Below, one piece after another: positions 1-6,082 of a DNA stretch of 7,758 nucleotides. Position 1 is the first letter of the stretch. Each line of letters starts with the position of its first letter. A program made the position numbers and the translations under genes. The stretch covers positions 1 through 7,758 of the forward strand of contig WGCR01000328.1 in NCBI GenBank assembly GCA_015493675.1, read 5' to 3'. The notes under the pieces are model-generated. The model was not told the origin of the DNA. It was given only the letters and a program-made list of their open reading frames with translations, and did not search any database. Source of the DNA: Anaerolineae bacterium. Lineage in GTDB: Bacteria; Chloroflexota; Anaerolineae; J102.

Positions 1-1539
1 TACCCGCACCGTCTCGGAGGCAACCTTATGCTCGCGGGCGTCCACAGCCAGATGCGGGTTGGTCTGCACCAGTCCGTAATCCACCTGGGTCGTAACGGGA
101 ATGCCCGCCATGTGCAGATCGGCAATGGGCGACCAGGTGGCGATCTGCTCTGCGGTGGAGGTCATGCCCGTCATCTCGTCGGAGGTGCGTTCAAAAGTCA
201 TCAGGCCCGCCAGGGTGGCCCCGCCCGGCGGCGGATCGGTCACCTGAATGCGCAGATAGGCGCTGCTGGCGAAGATGATCAGGCCCGCCAACAACAGGGC
301 CGTCAGCCAATTCCCCGTTCCATCTCCCTCTTTATCGGCCAAAACGAGGATGACCGGGGCCAGGATGGCCAGGGCGAGCGCGGCCAGGGTGAGATAACGC
401 CAGGGGAATTGGGCCATGTTCACCATGGGCACGTGATCCCAGGCGAAAGCGGAGGCGCCCGTCGTCAGCCACACGCCGCCCAGCAGGATGAGCAGCCAGA
501 AGCCGATCTCGGTGCGTTCTTTGCCCGAACGCCGCAGCCATGCCCAGGCAGCCAGCGCGGTCAGGGCAAAAAGCGCCAGACCCAGTTGATAGCTGAGAGG
601 ATCGTCGGGCCCGGGCATGCTGATGCCGAAACCCCAGCGAGGATCGAAGAGCTGGGCGAAATAGACGAAATGCTCGTGGAAATCGTAGTAGCCGCCATAC
701 CACTGGCTGAGATTGACGAAGTTTTTTTCGGCCAGGGCGGGCAGGATGAAGAAGGCTGCCAGGGCCACGCCCAACGCCAATCCCGCTGCGGGCGCAAGAA
801 GGTGCGACGCACCTCCCACCCAAGATCGAGCGTCCCCGGGCCTGGCTGCTGGCCGGGCGCTGGCGCGGTGGCGGGAGCGCGGCCATAGGTGCGTTGCACC
901 TGCCCGCTGCCAGACCAGTAACAGCAGATAAAGCCCCAGCACGGGCGTGAACAGCAGCGCCACCAGGTTGGAGCTGAGATGGATGGCCGCGTAGGTCAGC
1001 GCCACCAGCACGACGTTGATGGCGTTGGGGCGATTGACCGCCCGTCGCAGCGCCCACAACGAGAGGGGCAGCAGGGCCAGAGCCAGGCTTTCGGCCATGG
1101 CCGCCCGCACATACACATCCAGCAGATGATAGGGAACATAGACGAAAGCGACCGCGGCCACCAGCGCCGCCCGCTCGCCCAGCCAGTCCCGCACGAACAG
1201 CCACATAGCCCAGGCGCTGATGAGCAGGGTGACGATGAAGGTGGCCTTGACCGCGTTCTCCAGGGTCAGGTGCAGCGTGCGATAAAGCAGCGTGCCCAAA
1301 AAGGTGGCGCCGGGTGCATAGATATTGAAGAAGGGATAGCCGTAGCCAAAGGCCCAATCGGGCGACCAGCGAGGGAAGAGAATGCCTTCGTTCCAGGTGA
1401 TGTTGTATTGCAGGATGAAGAAGACATCATGGCGCGCGTCGTGCGCAGCCCAGAAATAGCCGGGCCGCAGCAAGGGGGCGATGGCGAAGATGGTCAACAG
1501 CATCGCCGTCCAGAAGGAAGCGGAACGAAGGGTCTTCAT
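1..1539 (-). CDS. Polytopic membrane protein, PTPS_related / glycosyltransferase-like family (3'-partial)
   Basis: Translated by hand from the ATG at 1539, this frame stays open for 513 codons to the left window edge, so the C-terminus is missing. It starts with a hydrophobic segment (about residues 8-25) and has many membrane helices (about 99-117, 122-138, 148-165, 174-208, 249-270, 318-335, 345-360, 382-401, 411-427), then a soluble, probably extracytoplasmic part from about 430. The stretches FGYGYPFFNIYAPG (64-77) and AQFPWRYL (376-383) are typical of the Chloroflexota proteins annotated as 6-pyruvoyl-tetrahydropterin synthase-related membrane proteins, which resemble GT-C glycosyltransferases. 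Enzymatic activity is inferred, not shown. Residues 214-247 form an Arg/Pro/Ala-rich loop that looks inserted. No Shine-Dalgarno sequence precedes the ATG. The gene lies 80 bp downstream of the 1620-2906 membrane protein on the same strand, so an operon is likely. The overlapping ORFs on both strands are shadows. Confidence 0.85.
   Translation of the reverse strand, partial: MKTLRSASFWTAMLLTIFAIAPLLRPGYFWAAHDARHDVFFILQYNITWNEGILFPRWSPDWAFGYGYPFFNIYAPGATFLGTLLYRTLHLTLENAVKATFIVTLLISAWAMWLFVRDWLGERAALVAAVAFVYVPYHLLDVYVRAAMAESLALALLPLSLWALRRAVNRPNAINVVLVALTYAAIHLSSNLVALLFTPVLGLYLLLLVWQRAGATHLWPRSRHRASARPAARPGDARSWVGGASHLLAPAAGLALGVALAAFFILPALAEKNFVNLSQWYGGYYDFHEHFVYFAQLFDPRWGFGISMPGPDDPLSYQLGLALFALTALAAWAWLRRSGKERTEIGFWLLILLGGVWLTTGASAFAWDHVPMVNMAQFPWRYLTLAALALAILAPVILVLADKEGDGTGNWLTALLLAGLIIFASSAYLRIQVTDPPPGGATLAGLMTFERTSDEMTGMTSTAEQIATWSPIADLHMAGIPVTTQVDYGLVQTNPHLAVDAREHKVASETVRV
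801..900. repeat. Pair of 13-bp palindromes bounding an in-frame Arg/Pro-rich segment
   Basis: GGTGCGACGCACC (801-813) and GGTGCGTTGCACC (888-900) differ at two central bases and lie 87 bp apart inside the membrane protein gene. The DNA between them encodes low-complexity, Arg/Pro/Ala-rich sequence unlike the hydrophobic protein around it (residues 214-247). This looks like a small palindromic repeat inserted in frame into a cytoplasmic loop. Confidence 0.5.
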
Positions 1540-1549
1540 AATGGTGAAG

Positions 1550-1628
1550 GATCAAAGATTGATGATCAATGATTAAAGCAAGCGCCACGGCGACGCCCTC
1601 TTTAATCTTTAATCTTTGATCATTGATT
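1550..1628. repeat. Heptamer-armed hairpin element, copy 1
   Basis: A 29-nt left arm (1550-1578: GATCAAA, GATTGAT, GATCAAT, GATTAAA, G), a 21-nt loop (1579-1599) and a 29-nt right arm (1600-1628: C, TTTAATC, TTTAATC, TTTGATC, ATTGATT). The inner 8 bp pair perfectly, and 22 of 29 positions pair overall; in a shifted register GATCAAAGATT (1550-1560) pairs perfectly with AATCTTTGATC (1611-1621). Heptamer-like units continue to about 1642. The right arm contains the TGA of the upstream gene (1620-1622). This element fills most of the 80-bp gap between the two membrane-protein genes. Confidence 0.75.
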
Positions 1629-2906
1629 TTTAATCATCAAAGCATCGCCGCCCGCGGTCAGGGGCAGGCGCTTGAGGGTTTGCCAGTTGTAGAGGCCCAG
1701 TTGCACATGCAGCGAAGCTGGGGCGTCGGCGGGGATGTCGATTTGGTAGGCGTCGGAGATGATCTCGCCCGGCAGCCAGGAGGTCATGGGCCGATTCCCG
1801 CCCTGCGGTTGGCCGTCGAATTGAGCCACGGTGGCGCCGGCGTCGTCATCGATGTGGATGAAGAGATTATAGTCGAAGTCGATAGGTTTCAGCGCCTGCC
1901 ACACTGCGTGTACGGTGACGGTTTGGCCCGGCGCCAGATCGCCATCCAGCCGGGCGTCGATGAGCATGATCTGGTTCTGGCCGAAGAGGGCCGCGGGCTG
2001 CTCAGGGATAGGATAATCCACAAAATCGGGAGAAAGGCCCGGGCCCGCGGCCAGGATAGGCAACAGCAGCAACGCCGCCCAAAGTGCGGGCTTTTGCAAA
2101 TCGTGGAAGAACAGGAGCAGGGACGCTGCCATCACGGCCAGCGGAATCACACTTATCAAAAGGAATGCCGTCCGCATCTCCCCGGCAAAAAAGGAGAGCC
2201 CCAAAAAGAGCAGGCCGGTGAAAAAAAAGTTCCACACCATCCTTGCATCCTGCCGGGATGCGTCATCGCCATACGTTGCCAGTCGCCAGAGGACGATGAG
2301 CGTCAGGGCCAGGATGATCAGGCCGGGCGTCCAGGCGAAAGGCGTTTTCAGCCCGACGAATTTCGTTCCCCACGCCCAGGGCGTTTCGAACAGGCGATAG
2401 AAAGCGAAGGATGGCTGGGGTGAGGCGCGGAAGAGCGTGGCGACAACCAGCAAAAGGCCTGCTCCCCCCATGACCATGCGCTGCCAGGAAAGGCGACCAT
2501 ACGTCCAGGCCAGAGAAGCGCCGCCCAGCATCAGCCACACGCTGGCCGTTATCCCTTCGATGTAGAGGGCGCTGAGGAAAATGGGGGAATAGATGACCAG
2601 GGCCGCGGTCAACACGCCCATTTTATCCCCCCACAGCCGCCTGATCCCAAAGAAAAGAGCGTAGGCGATCAGGATGACGCCCAACGCCAGGCTGGTCTTG
2701 AGTGCGGCCGCGTTGGGCAGGCCCGCCAGATGCAGGACGCGGGCGGGCAGCAGGGCGATGCCAGGAGAGCCGCTTCCCAACGCCAGCGCGGGCAAAGCGC
2801 CCGCGCGCCACGCGGGCAGGCCGGGCCGGGTCAGGGGCGCCCAGGCCGGAATCGTGAGCAACAGCAGCAAAAGTAGATAGCCGATGGTCTTGCGACGGGT
2901 GTGCAT
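1620..2906 (-). CDS. Polytopic membrane protein with C-terminal beta-sandwich domain, glycosyltransferase-like
   Basis: The 428-residue product begins MHTRRKT and has about nine hydrophobic segments (roughly 8-24, 70-88, 96-115, 119-135, 145-159, 194-209, 226-241, 246-267, 274-289). The positive N-terminus should lie in the cytoplasm. Residues about 312-417 form a soluble domain with alternating beta-strand pattern (APGQTVTVHAVWQAL, then YNLFIHI, then TSWLPGEIISDAYQIDIP, then LHVQLGLYN). I recognise this domain from the C-termini of many Chloroflexota glycosyltransferase-like membrane proteins, where it probably faces outward and may contact sugars. No GT catalytic motif is certain, and 428 residues is short for a full GT-C enzyme, so it could be an accessory subunit. 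The last residues, LMIKNQ, are encoded by AT-rich repeat DNA rather than by family sequence. The start is the first ATG downstream of a strong extended -10; there is no room for a ribosome binding site, so translation may be leaderless. Confidence 0.85.
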   Translation of the reverse strand: MHTRRKTIGYLLLLLLLTIPAWAPLTRPGLPAWRAGALPALALGSGSPGIALLPARVLHLAGLPNAAALKTSLALGVILIAYALFFGIRRLWGDKMGVLTAALVIYSPIFLSALYIEGITASVWLMLGGASLAWTYGRLSWQRMVMGGAGLLLVVATLFRASPQPSFAFYRLFETPWAWGTKFVGLKTPFAWTPGLIILALTLIVLWRLATYGDDASRQDARMVWNFFFTGLLFLGLSFFAGEMRTAFLLISVIPLAVMAASLLLFFHDLQKPALWAALLLLPILAAGPGLSPDFVDYPIPEQPAALFGQNQIMLIDARLDGDLAPGQTVTVHAVWQALKPIDFDYNLFIHIDDDAGATVAQFDGQPQGGNRPMTSWLPGEIISDAYQIDIPADAPASLHVQLGLYNWQTLKRLPLTAGGDALMIKNQ

Positions 2907-2913
2907 AGCCGCG

Positions 2914-2922
2914 ATTATAGCA
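2914..2922 (-). promoter_or_regulatory. Extended -10 promoter element, probably giving a leaderless mRNA
   Basis: Read on the minus strand, TGC immediately followed by TATAAT is a perfect extended -10 (TGnTATAAT) in GC-rich surroundings. Only 7 nt separate TATAAT from the ATG at 2906, so transcription would start at or next to the A of the start codon. No good -35 box is seen 16-18 bp upstream, which extended -10 promoters can tolerate. Confidence 0.6.
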
Positions 2923-2959
2923 CGTCGGGCGGGCTTGGGCTATGCAGGACGAATCGAAA

Positions 2960-2975
2960 ATGACAAAACTGTCAT
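2960..2975. promoter_or_regulatory. Perfect dyad, possible operator
   Basis: ATGACA and TGTCAT form a perfect 6-bp inverted repeat with a 4-base AAAC spacer. Its centre lies about 61 bp upstream of the inferred transcription start of the minus-strand membrane operon, a spacing common for activator sites. The cognate regulator is unknown and chance occurrence is possible. Confidence 0.3.
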
Positions 2976-3060
2976 CCAAAGAAATCCATCCATTCATACT
3001 ATGTTCATATTCACTTGGTAAACTGAAGACAGACGTAACTACTAAGGTCTCGCTATCACT

Positions 3061-3160
3061 TTTTGCCACGAAGACACGAAGAAGATAAAGACACGAAGTT
3101 TTTTTCTTTATTTTCCCCTTCGCGCCTTCGAAAAAACTTCGAGCCTTCGTGGCTTTTTAA
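3061..3160. repeat. Dispersed CACGAAG-type hairpin repeat
   Basis: The left part carries GCCACGAAG (3065-3073) and two copies of GACACGAAG (3073-3081 and 3090-3098). The right part carries the inverse CTTCGTGGC (3145-3153). An inner perfect 11-bp inverted repeat, CGAAGTTTTTT (3094-3104) with AAAAAACTTCG (3131-3141), makes this a long nested hairpin. From general knowledge, CACGAAG/CTTCGTG motifs of this kind are dispersed between genes in many environmental bacteria. It sits between two divergent promoters and may also end transcription entering from either side. Confidence 0.7.
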
Positions 3161-3200
3161 GGCTTAAAGTCGAGTACGTTAGCAGTTGCAGACAGACACT

Positions 3201-3240
3201 TTGACCAGATGTTGACCTTTGCCCGACACAGAAGTAAGAT
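3201..3240 (+). promoter_or_regulatory. Sigma-70-type promoter with tandem TTGACC boxes
   Basis: TTGACC at 3212-3217 (5 of 6 matches to the -35 consensus) is followed after exactly 17 bp by TAAGAT at 3235-3240 (4 of 6 to the -10). A second TTGACC lies 11 bp upstream at 3201-3206, one helical turn away, and may be a duplicated -35 or half of a regulator site. A start near 3247 would leave a leader of about 50 nt before the ATG at 3298. Confidence 0.55.
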
Positions 3241-3297
3241 AGAGTCACGTACTAACTGGCTTTCTCTCCAGATTTTTCTCCAAGAGCGCTGCACCAC

Positions 3298-4452
3298 ATG
3301 AAGCGATTCGCCATTCCCACCCTCATCCTGACAACCATTATCCTCTTAACTCTGCCTCCGCTGCTTTCCCGGGCCCGGACAGGACAGCTCGCGCCCGCAG
3401 TCACTCCGACAGCGACGCCCATTACAAATACCATCAGCCTGCAAGTCCAGGCATCGGAAGATGATACAAGCGTACGGTTGACTACCGGCGAGAATCGGTA
3501 TGACTGGAGTTATATTCGCATTGGCGCCAGCGAAACAGATTATGTCAATGGTATCCGTTTCCAGAATATAGACATTCCTCAGGGATCACGAATCATACAA
3601 GCCAAACTATCGCTTTATTATGGAGAATGGACCAGAGACACGCCCATTCGGGTGCAAATCCTGGCAGATGACACAGACTCAGCCCGATCTTTCGCAGACT
3701 CCGAACCGCTGGCCAGCCAACGCCCCGTCACTTCGGCTGCTGTCGGCTGGGAAATCACCTATTCGCCGCCCAACTACACCTGGTTTGATTCGCCTGATAT
3801 CTCATCCGTCGTTCAGGAGATCATCAATCGGCCGGGATGGCAACAAGGAAACGCCTTGGCGCTTATCATCCAGAATGCGACAAACAATGAACTCAATCAT
3901 TATCTCGATGTGCTGAGTTATGATTTCAAACCGGATATCAGCCCCAAACTGGAGATTGTCTACGAAACCAATCTCCCCATCCCCACATCGACCCCGACCA
4001 ACACTCCCACGCCCACCAACACCCCCACGCCAGCGCCTGGCCGCCTGGCCATTGAGCAGGCTGTGGCGCTGAGCTGCAACGCTCGTTATGTCGACAACAC
4101 TCAGACATGGAATAACAACGTCATAGCTTATACGGCCTGCCGTCCGACATGGCCCGAGACCGGACCCGAGACAGTTTACCGTCTGGAACTCCCTTATGAC
4201 AACACCGATATCCAGCTTCAGATATTTCCGGATGATCCCGCTCAGGATCTGGATATTTTCTTGCTGACAAGCGCTTATCCGGACGACTGTCTGCAAGGAG
4301 CCGACGCCAGCCTGACGCGGCCCAAAATGGACGCCGGAATCTATTACGTGGCGGTAGACGGTTATAACGGCGCTGCGGGCGCATTTACCCTGGTCAGCAG
4401 TTGCACCGTCCACTTTGAACACGCGCTTTATCTGCCCATGATGAAGCGTTAG
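3298..4452 (+). CDS. Secreted protein: DNRLRE-like domain, Thr/Pro linker, PPC-like domain, YLP-type C-terminal tail
   Basis: The 384-residue product starts with a signal peptide (MKR, then a hydrophobic run 4-23, possible cleavage after SRA at 26). Residues about 45-222 match the pattern of the DNRLRE/CBM96-like beta-sandwich domain: VNGIRFQNIDIPQGSRIIQAKL at 83-104, and DISSVVQEIINRPGW followed by GNALALII at 167-191. A low-complexity linker rich in Thr, Pro and Asn (228-247) joins it to a PPC-like domain (about 250-370), recognised by ETVYRLELP, DLDIFLL and GIYYVAVDGYNGAAGAFTLV. All four cysteines (260, 281, 331, 369) lie in this second domain and could form two disulfides, fitting an exported protein. 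The protein ends ALYLPMMKR, a tail frequent on Chloroflexota exported proteins. No protease or hydrolase motif is visible, so an adhesive or carbohydrate-binding surface role is inferred. The gene has its own promoter and is transcribed alone; only a weak purine stretch precedes the ATG. Confidence 0.85.
   Translation: MKRFAIPTLILTTIILLTLPPLLSRARTGQLAPAVTPTATPITNTISLQVQASEDDTSVRLTTGENRYDWSYIRIGASETDYVNGIRFQNIDIPQGSRIIQAKLSLYYGEWTRDTPIRVQILADDTDSARSFADSEPLASQRPVTSAAVGWEITYSPPNYTWFDSPDISSVVQEIINRPGWQQGNALALIIQNATNNELNHYLDVLSYDFKPDISPKLEIVYETNLPIPTSTPTNTPTPTNTPTPAPGRLAIEQAVALSCNARYVDNTQTWNNNVIAYTACRPTWPETGPETVYRLELPYDNTDIQLQIFPDDPAQDLDIFLLTSAYPDDCLQGADASLTRPKMDAGIYYVAVDGYNGAAGAFTLVSSCTVHFEHALYLPMMKR
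3997..4031 (+). repeat. 18-bp tandem repeat encoding the TNTPTP linker
   Basis: ACCAACAC(T/C)CCCACGCC occurs at 3997-4013 and 4015-4031, a period of 18 bp or six codons, encoding repeated Thr-Asn-Thr-Pro-Thr-Pro in the linker of the secreted protein. Slippage here would change linker length in steps of six residues without a frameshift. Confidence 0.7.
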
Positions 4453-4787
4453 CCGGGGCAAATGCAACGCACTTCCGGACAAGGGAGCGGCAACGCATCA
4501 GGCCAGTTGAATCAAACGACGGGGTGCGCCCCAATTTTGGAACGCACCCCAAACAACGATCCTATTTGACAGCCGCTATTCCTGGTGCGTTGCTCCCCGA
4601 TGATAATACGGGCACCAGGCTTCGCCTGGAATGGGACGATTGAAGTGAGGGGAGGCGGGATTGCGACAAAATGCGTGGCGTTTGCTTTGTTGACCATCGC
4701 CGCTGCTGCGGAAGACATCCAGATAAGCGCATGTCTGGCAGGTTCGATTCCTCAGGTGATTCCAAAACACCCGAGAGCGGCTAGTCG
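4453..4787. other. Convergent intergenic stretch without a credible gene
   Basis: This 335-bp gap lies between convergent genes. It holds the 4521-4550 hairpin, a perfect 6-bp hairpin CCAGGC-TTC-GCCTGG (4615-4629), an inverted repeat AGACAT/ATGTCT (4713-4718 and 4731-4736), and the octamer GCAACGCA at 4464-4471 and 4490-4497 with its inverse TGCGTTGC at 4586-4593. The short ORFs here have no start signals or recognisable protein features. It is best read as overlapping 3' regions with repeat-like palindromes. Confidence 0.5.
4521..4550. terminator. GC-rich hairpin after the secreted-protein gene
   Basis: GGGGTGCG (4521-4528) and CGCACCCC (4543-4550) pair perfectly. Inside, CCAA (4531-4534) pairs with TTGG (4537-4540). 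It lies about 70 nt after the stop at 4452, where a 3' hairpin is expected, but no U-tract follows on the plus strand, so it may be an RNA-stabilising hairpin or a repeat rather than an intrinsic terminator. Confidence 0.35.
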
Positions 4788-5831
4788 TCACGACGATTCT
4801 CCCGAGTCATCGGAGTCATCGAGACCGGACGTCTCCGACGCTTCAGATGGATCGGCGCTCTCATCATCCTTGGGCTGTTTGGGAAGCCCCAGGATCACAT
4901 CACGCCCCCCGGCGAGCCGGGCAAGTCTGAGCCGGGCGCTTTTCAATATCTGCCGGACAGGCTTGCCACTGTAAACGCTGGCAAAGGTCGAGACCGCCGC
5001 TTTCTCATCCAACTGGAGATCATATCGCCCGCGCAGCTCCTCACGGTGTTTGCACAGCCAGAGATAAAGATCGGTGACGGTGCGACCGGGAAACTCGTCC
5101 AGAAGTCCACTTTTTTCGATTTCCTCAGCCAGAGGCAAATAGACGTTCTCATACCAGCTCTTGGCTGCCTCGGCATAGGGTATCTCCTCCTGCCGCTCTT
5201 CACCCATATACCAGCGATGCACCGCTATCTGCTCATCGAGATCGCGATAACGACCGGGTTCAGTCAAACGAATAGGGGCATCGGGATAATACCGATCCAG
5301 GCCCGTGCGCTCCAGAAATTGTAAGCGACTGGCCTCGATCAGCCACTCGCGCAATTCCTCCGCCGATTCCGCATCGACCGGAACCGCCGTCTCCACTGGC
5401 GTCACATAGGCCTCGATAGTTTCCTCATCGTGGGCGCGGGCGACGGAGACGCGATGATTGCCATCTCGCACGAAATAGAGATCGCCGACCCTTAGCAGAT
5501 CGACAGGCGGCAGTCCCACCAACCCCTCCCGAGCCGCATCCACCCGGGCCCATCGATCTTGCAAGGCCTCATTGCGGGGCAAAAAGACGCTGTTGAAATC
5601 ACGATAACGCCCAACGCTCCCCACGATTTTGTCCAGAGGAACTTCCTCCAGCACCGGACGCACGCCCATCTCCTGGGCATGTAAAATCTGACGCACTTCA
5701 TCATAGTTCAGCAGATCACTGCGCTGTCCGCGCATCCGGCTGAACCAATCTTTGAAGAACGCCTGCATATGGGCGTCGCGAAAACGCTGGACGGCCTGAT
5801 TGAGTTGCAAATCGGTTGGGTCTTCTGACAT
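4788..5831 (-). CDS. ParB/Srx-superfamily domain protein, stand-alone
   Basis: With the ATG at 5831 the product is 347 residues. An N-terminal helical stretch (about 5-55, PTDLQLNQAVQRFRDAHMQ) leads into a ParB/sulfiredoxin-like fold (about 58-145): VPLDKIVGSVGR at 64-75, then LPPVDLLRVGDLYFVRDGNHR with DGNHR at 123-127, the position equivalent to the nucleotide-binding GERR/DGHHR motif of ParB relatives. The rest (150-320) is charged and helical with no DNA-binding helix-turn-helix that I can recognise. The last 27 residues are almost all Asp, Glu, Ser, Pro and Thr. No parA or parS-like site is nearby, so a role in chromosome segregation is doubtful; nucleotide binding or regulation is inferred only from the fold. 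A TTG at 5849 would add six residues (MPYTTT), but neither start has a Shine-Dalgarno sequence, so the ATG is preferred. The gene is convergent with the secreted-protein gene. Confidence 0.8.
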   Translation of the reverse strand: MSEDPTDLQLNQAVQRFRDAHMQAFFKDWFSRMRGQRSDLLNYDEVRQILHAQEMGVRPVLEEVPLDKIVGSVGRYRDFNSVFLPRNEALQDRWARVDAAREGLVGLPPVDLLRVGDLYFVRDGNHRVSVARAHDEETIEAYVTPVETAVPVDAESAEELREWLIEASRLQFLERTGLDRYYPDAPIRLTEPGRYRDLDEQIAVHRWYMGEERQEEIPYAEAAKSWYENVYLPLAEEIEKSGLLDEFPGRTVTDLYLWLCKHREELRGRYDLQLDEKAAVSTFASVYSGKPVRQILKSARLRLARLAGGRDVILGLPKQPKDDESADPSEASETSGLDDSDDSGESS

Positions 5832-5860
5832 AGTTGTTGTGTATGGCAATGTTTGGGAAA

Positions 5861-5866
5861 AATATA
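5861..5866 (-). promoter_or_regulatory. Candidate -10 box for the ParB-like gene
   Basis: The minus strand reads TATATT here (5 of 6 to TATAAT), in the 76-bp gap between the terminator and the ATG at 5831. A TTGCCA at 5890-5895 resembles a -35 box, but the 23-bp spacing is too long. Transcription would start about 20-25 nt before the ATG, with no Shine-Dalgarno sequence in the leader. The call rests mainly on position. Confidence 0.3.
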
Positions 5867-5907
5867 ATCACCCGGCGGTTGCGGGATGCTGGCAATTTTT
5901 CAAAAAC

Positions 5908-5934
5908 AAAACGACGGTCGATGCGCCGTCGTTT
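5908..5934 (-). terminator. Intrinsic terminator downstream of the GGT-family gene
   Basis: On the minus strand, AAACGACGG (5934-5926) and CCGTCGTTT (5917-5909) form a perfect 9-bp stem with an 8-nt loop. The T-rich run TTTTGTTTTT continues from the 3' arm, as expected of a Rho-independent terminator. It would end transcription from the gene stopping at 6177 and separate it from the ParB-like gene, which then needs its own promoter. Confidence 0.75.
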
Positions 5935-6003
5935 CAATAATAGACATTATTGGAAATAACCCATTGCGAGGTGAACTCCCCGCTTTCTGCTCAATCATAC
6001 CCG

Positions 6004-6082
6004 AATCAATGATTGATGAGTGATGATTAAAGTGAAAACCACGCTGATTTAGCCTTTAATCATTGTTCATTAATCTTTGAGC
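6004..6082. repeat. Heptamer-armed hairpin element, copy 2
   Basis: The architecture is the same as copy 1: 29-nt left arm (6004-6032: AATCAAT, GATTGAT, GAGTGAT, GATTAAA, G), 21-nt loop (6033-6053) and 29-nt right arm (6054-6082: C, TTTAATC, ATTGTTC, ATTAATC, TTTGAGC). The inner 10 bp pair perfectly (6023-6032 with 6054-6063). The right arm matches the reverse complement of copy 1's left arm at 26 of 29 positions. CCACG stands at the same loop position in both copies (6039-6043 and 1585-1589). It lies between the GGT-family gene and its terminator. Confidence 0.75.

Noticed and set aside
28..888. Long plus-strand open frame of 286 codons
   Set aside because: It lies opposite the membrane protein at 1-1539 and encodes Gly/Gln/Arg-rich low-complexity sequence without any domain pattern, as expected of an antisense shadow in GC-rich DNA.
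332..1357. Minus-strand open frame of 341 codons
   Set aside because: It is out of frame with the 1539 ATG. The 1539 frame gives a coherent multi-helix protein with family motifs, while this one gives Arg/Ala/Gly-rich nonsense.
1623..2423. Plus-strand open frame of 266 codons
   Set aside because: Antisense to the 428-residue membrane protein; Gln/Arg/Gly-rich with no recognisable fold.
3065..3098. CRISPR-like short direct repeats
   Set aside because: The 8-9 bp CACGAAG units lack regular spacers and are part of a hairpin with inverse copies; no cas genes are present.
3027..3197. AGACAGAC direct repeats flanking the CACGAAG element, as a target-site duplication
   Set aside because: The copies (3027-3034 and 3190-3197) sit 30 or more bases away from the element ends, so a duplication from insertion is unlikely.
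3802..4482. Minus-strand open frame of 226 codons
   Set aside because: Antisense to the secreted DNRLRE/PPC protein, whose plus-strand translation is clearly the real one.
4740..4765. tRNA-like T-arm (GGTTCGATTCC)
   Set aside because: The T-stem pairs only at about three positions, and no matching acceptor stem, anticodon arm or D-arm could be placed upstream.
5832..5849. TTG start at 5849 for the ParB-like protein
   Set aside because: It would add only MPYTTT, has no ribosome binding site, and lies close to the candidate promoter; the ATG at 5831 is simpler.
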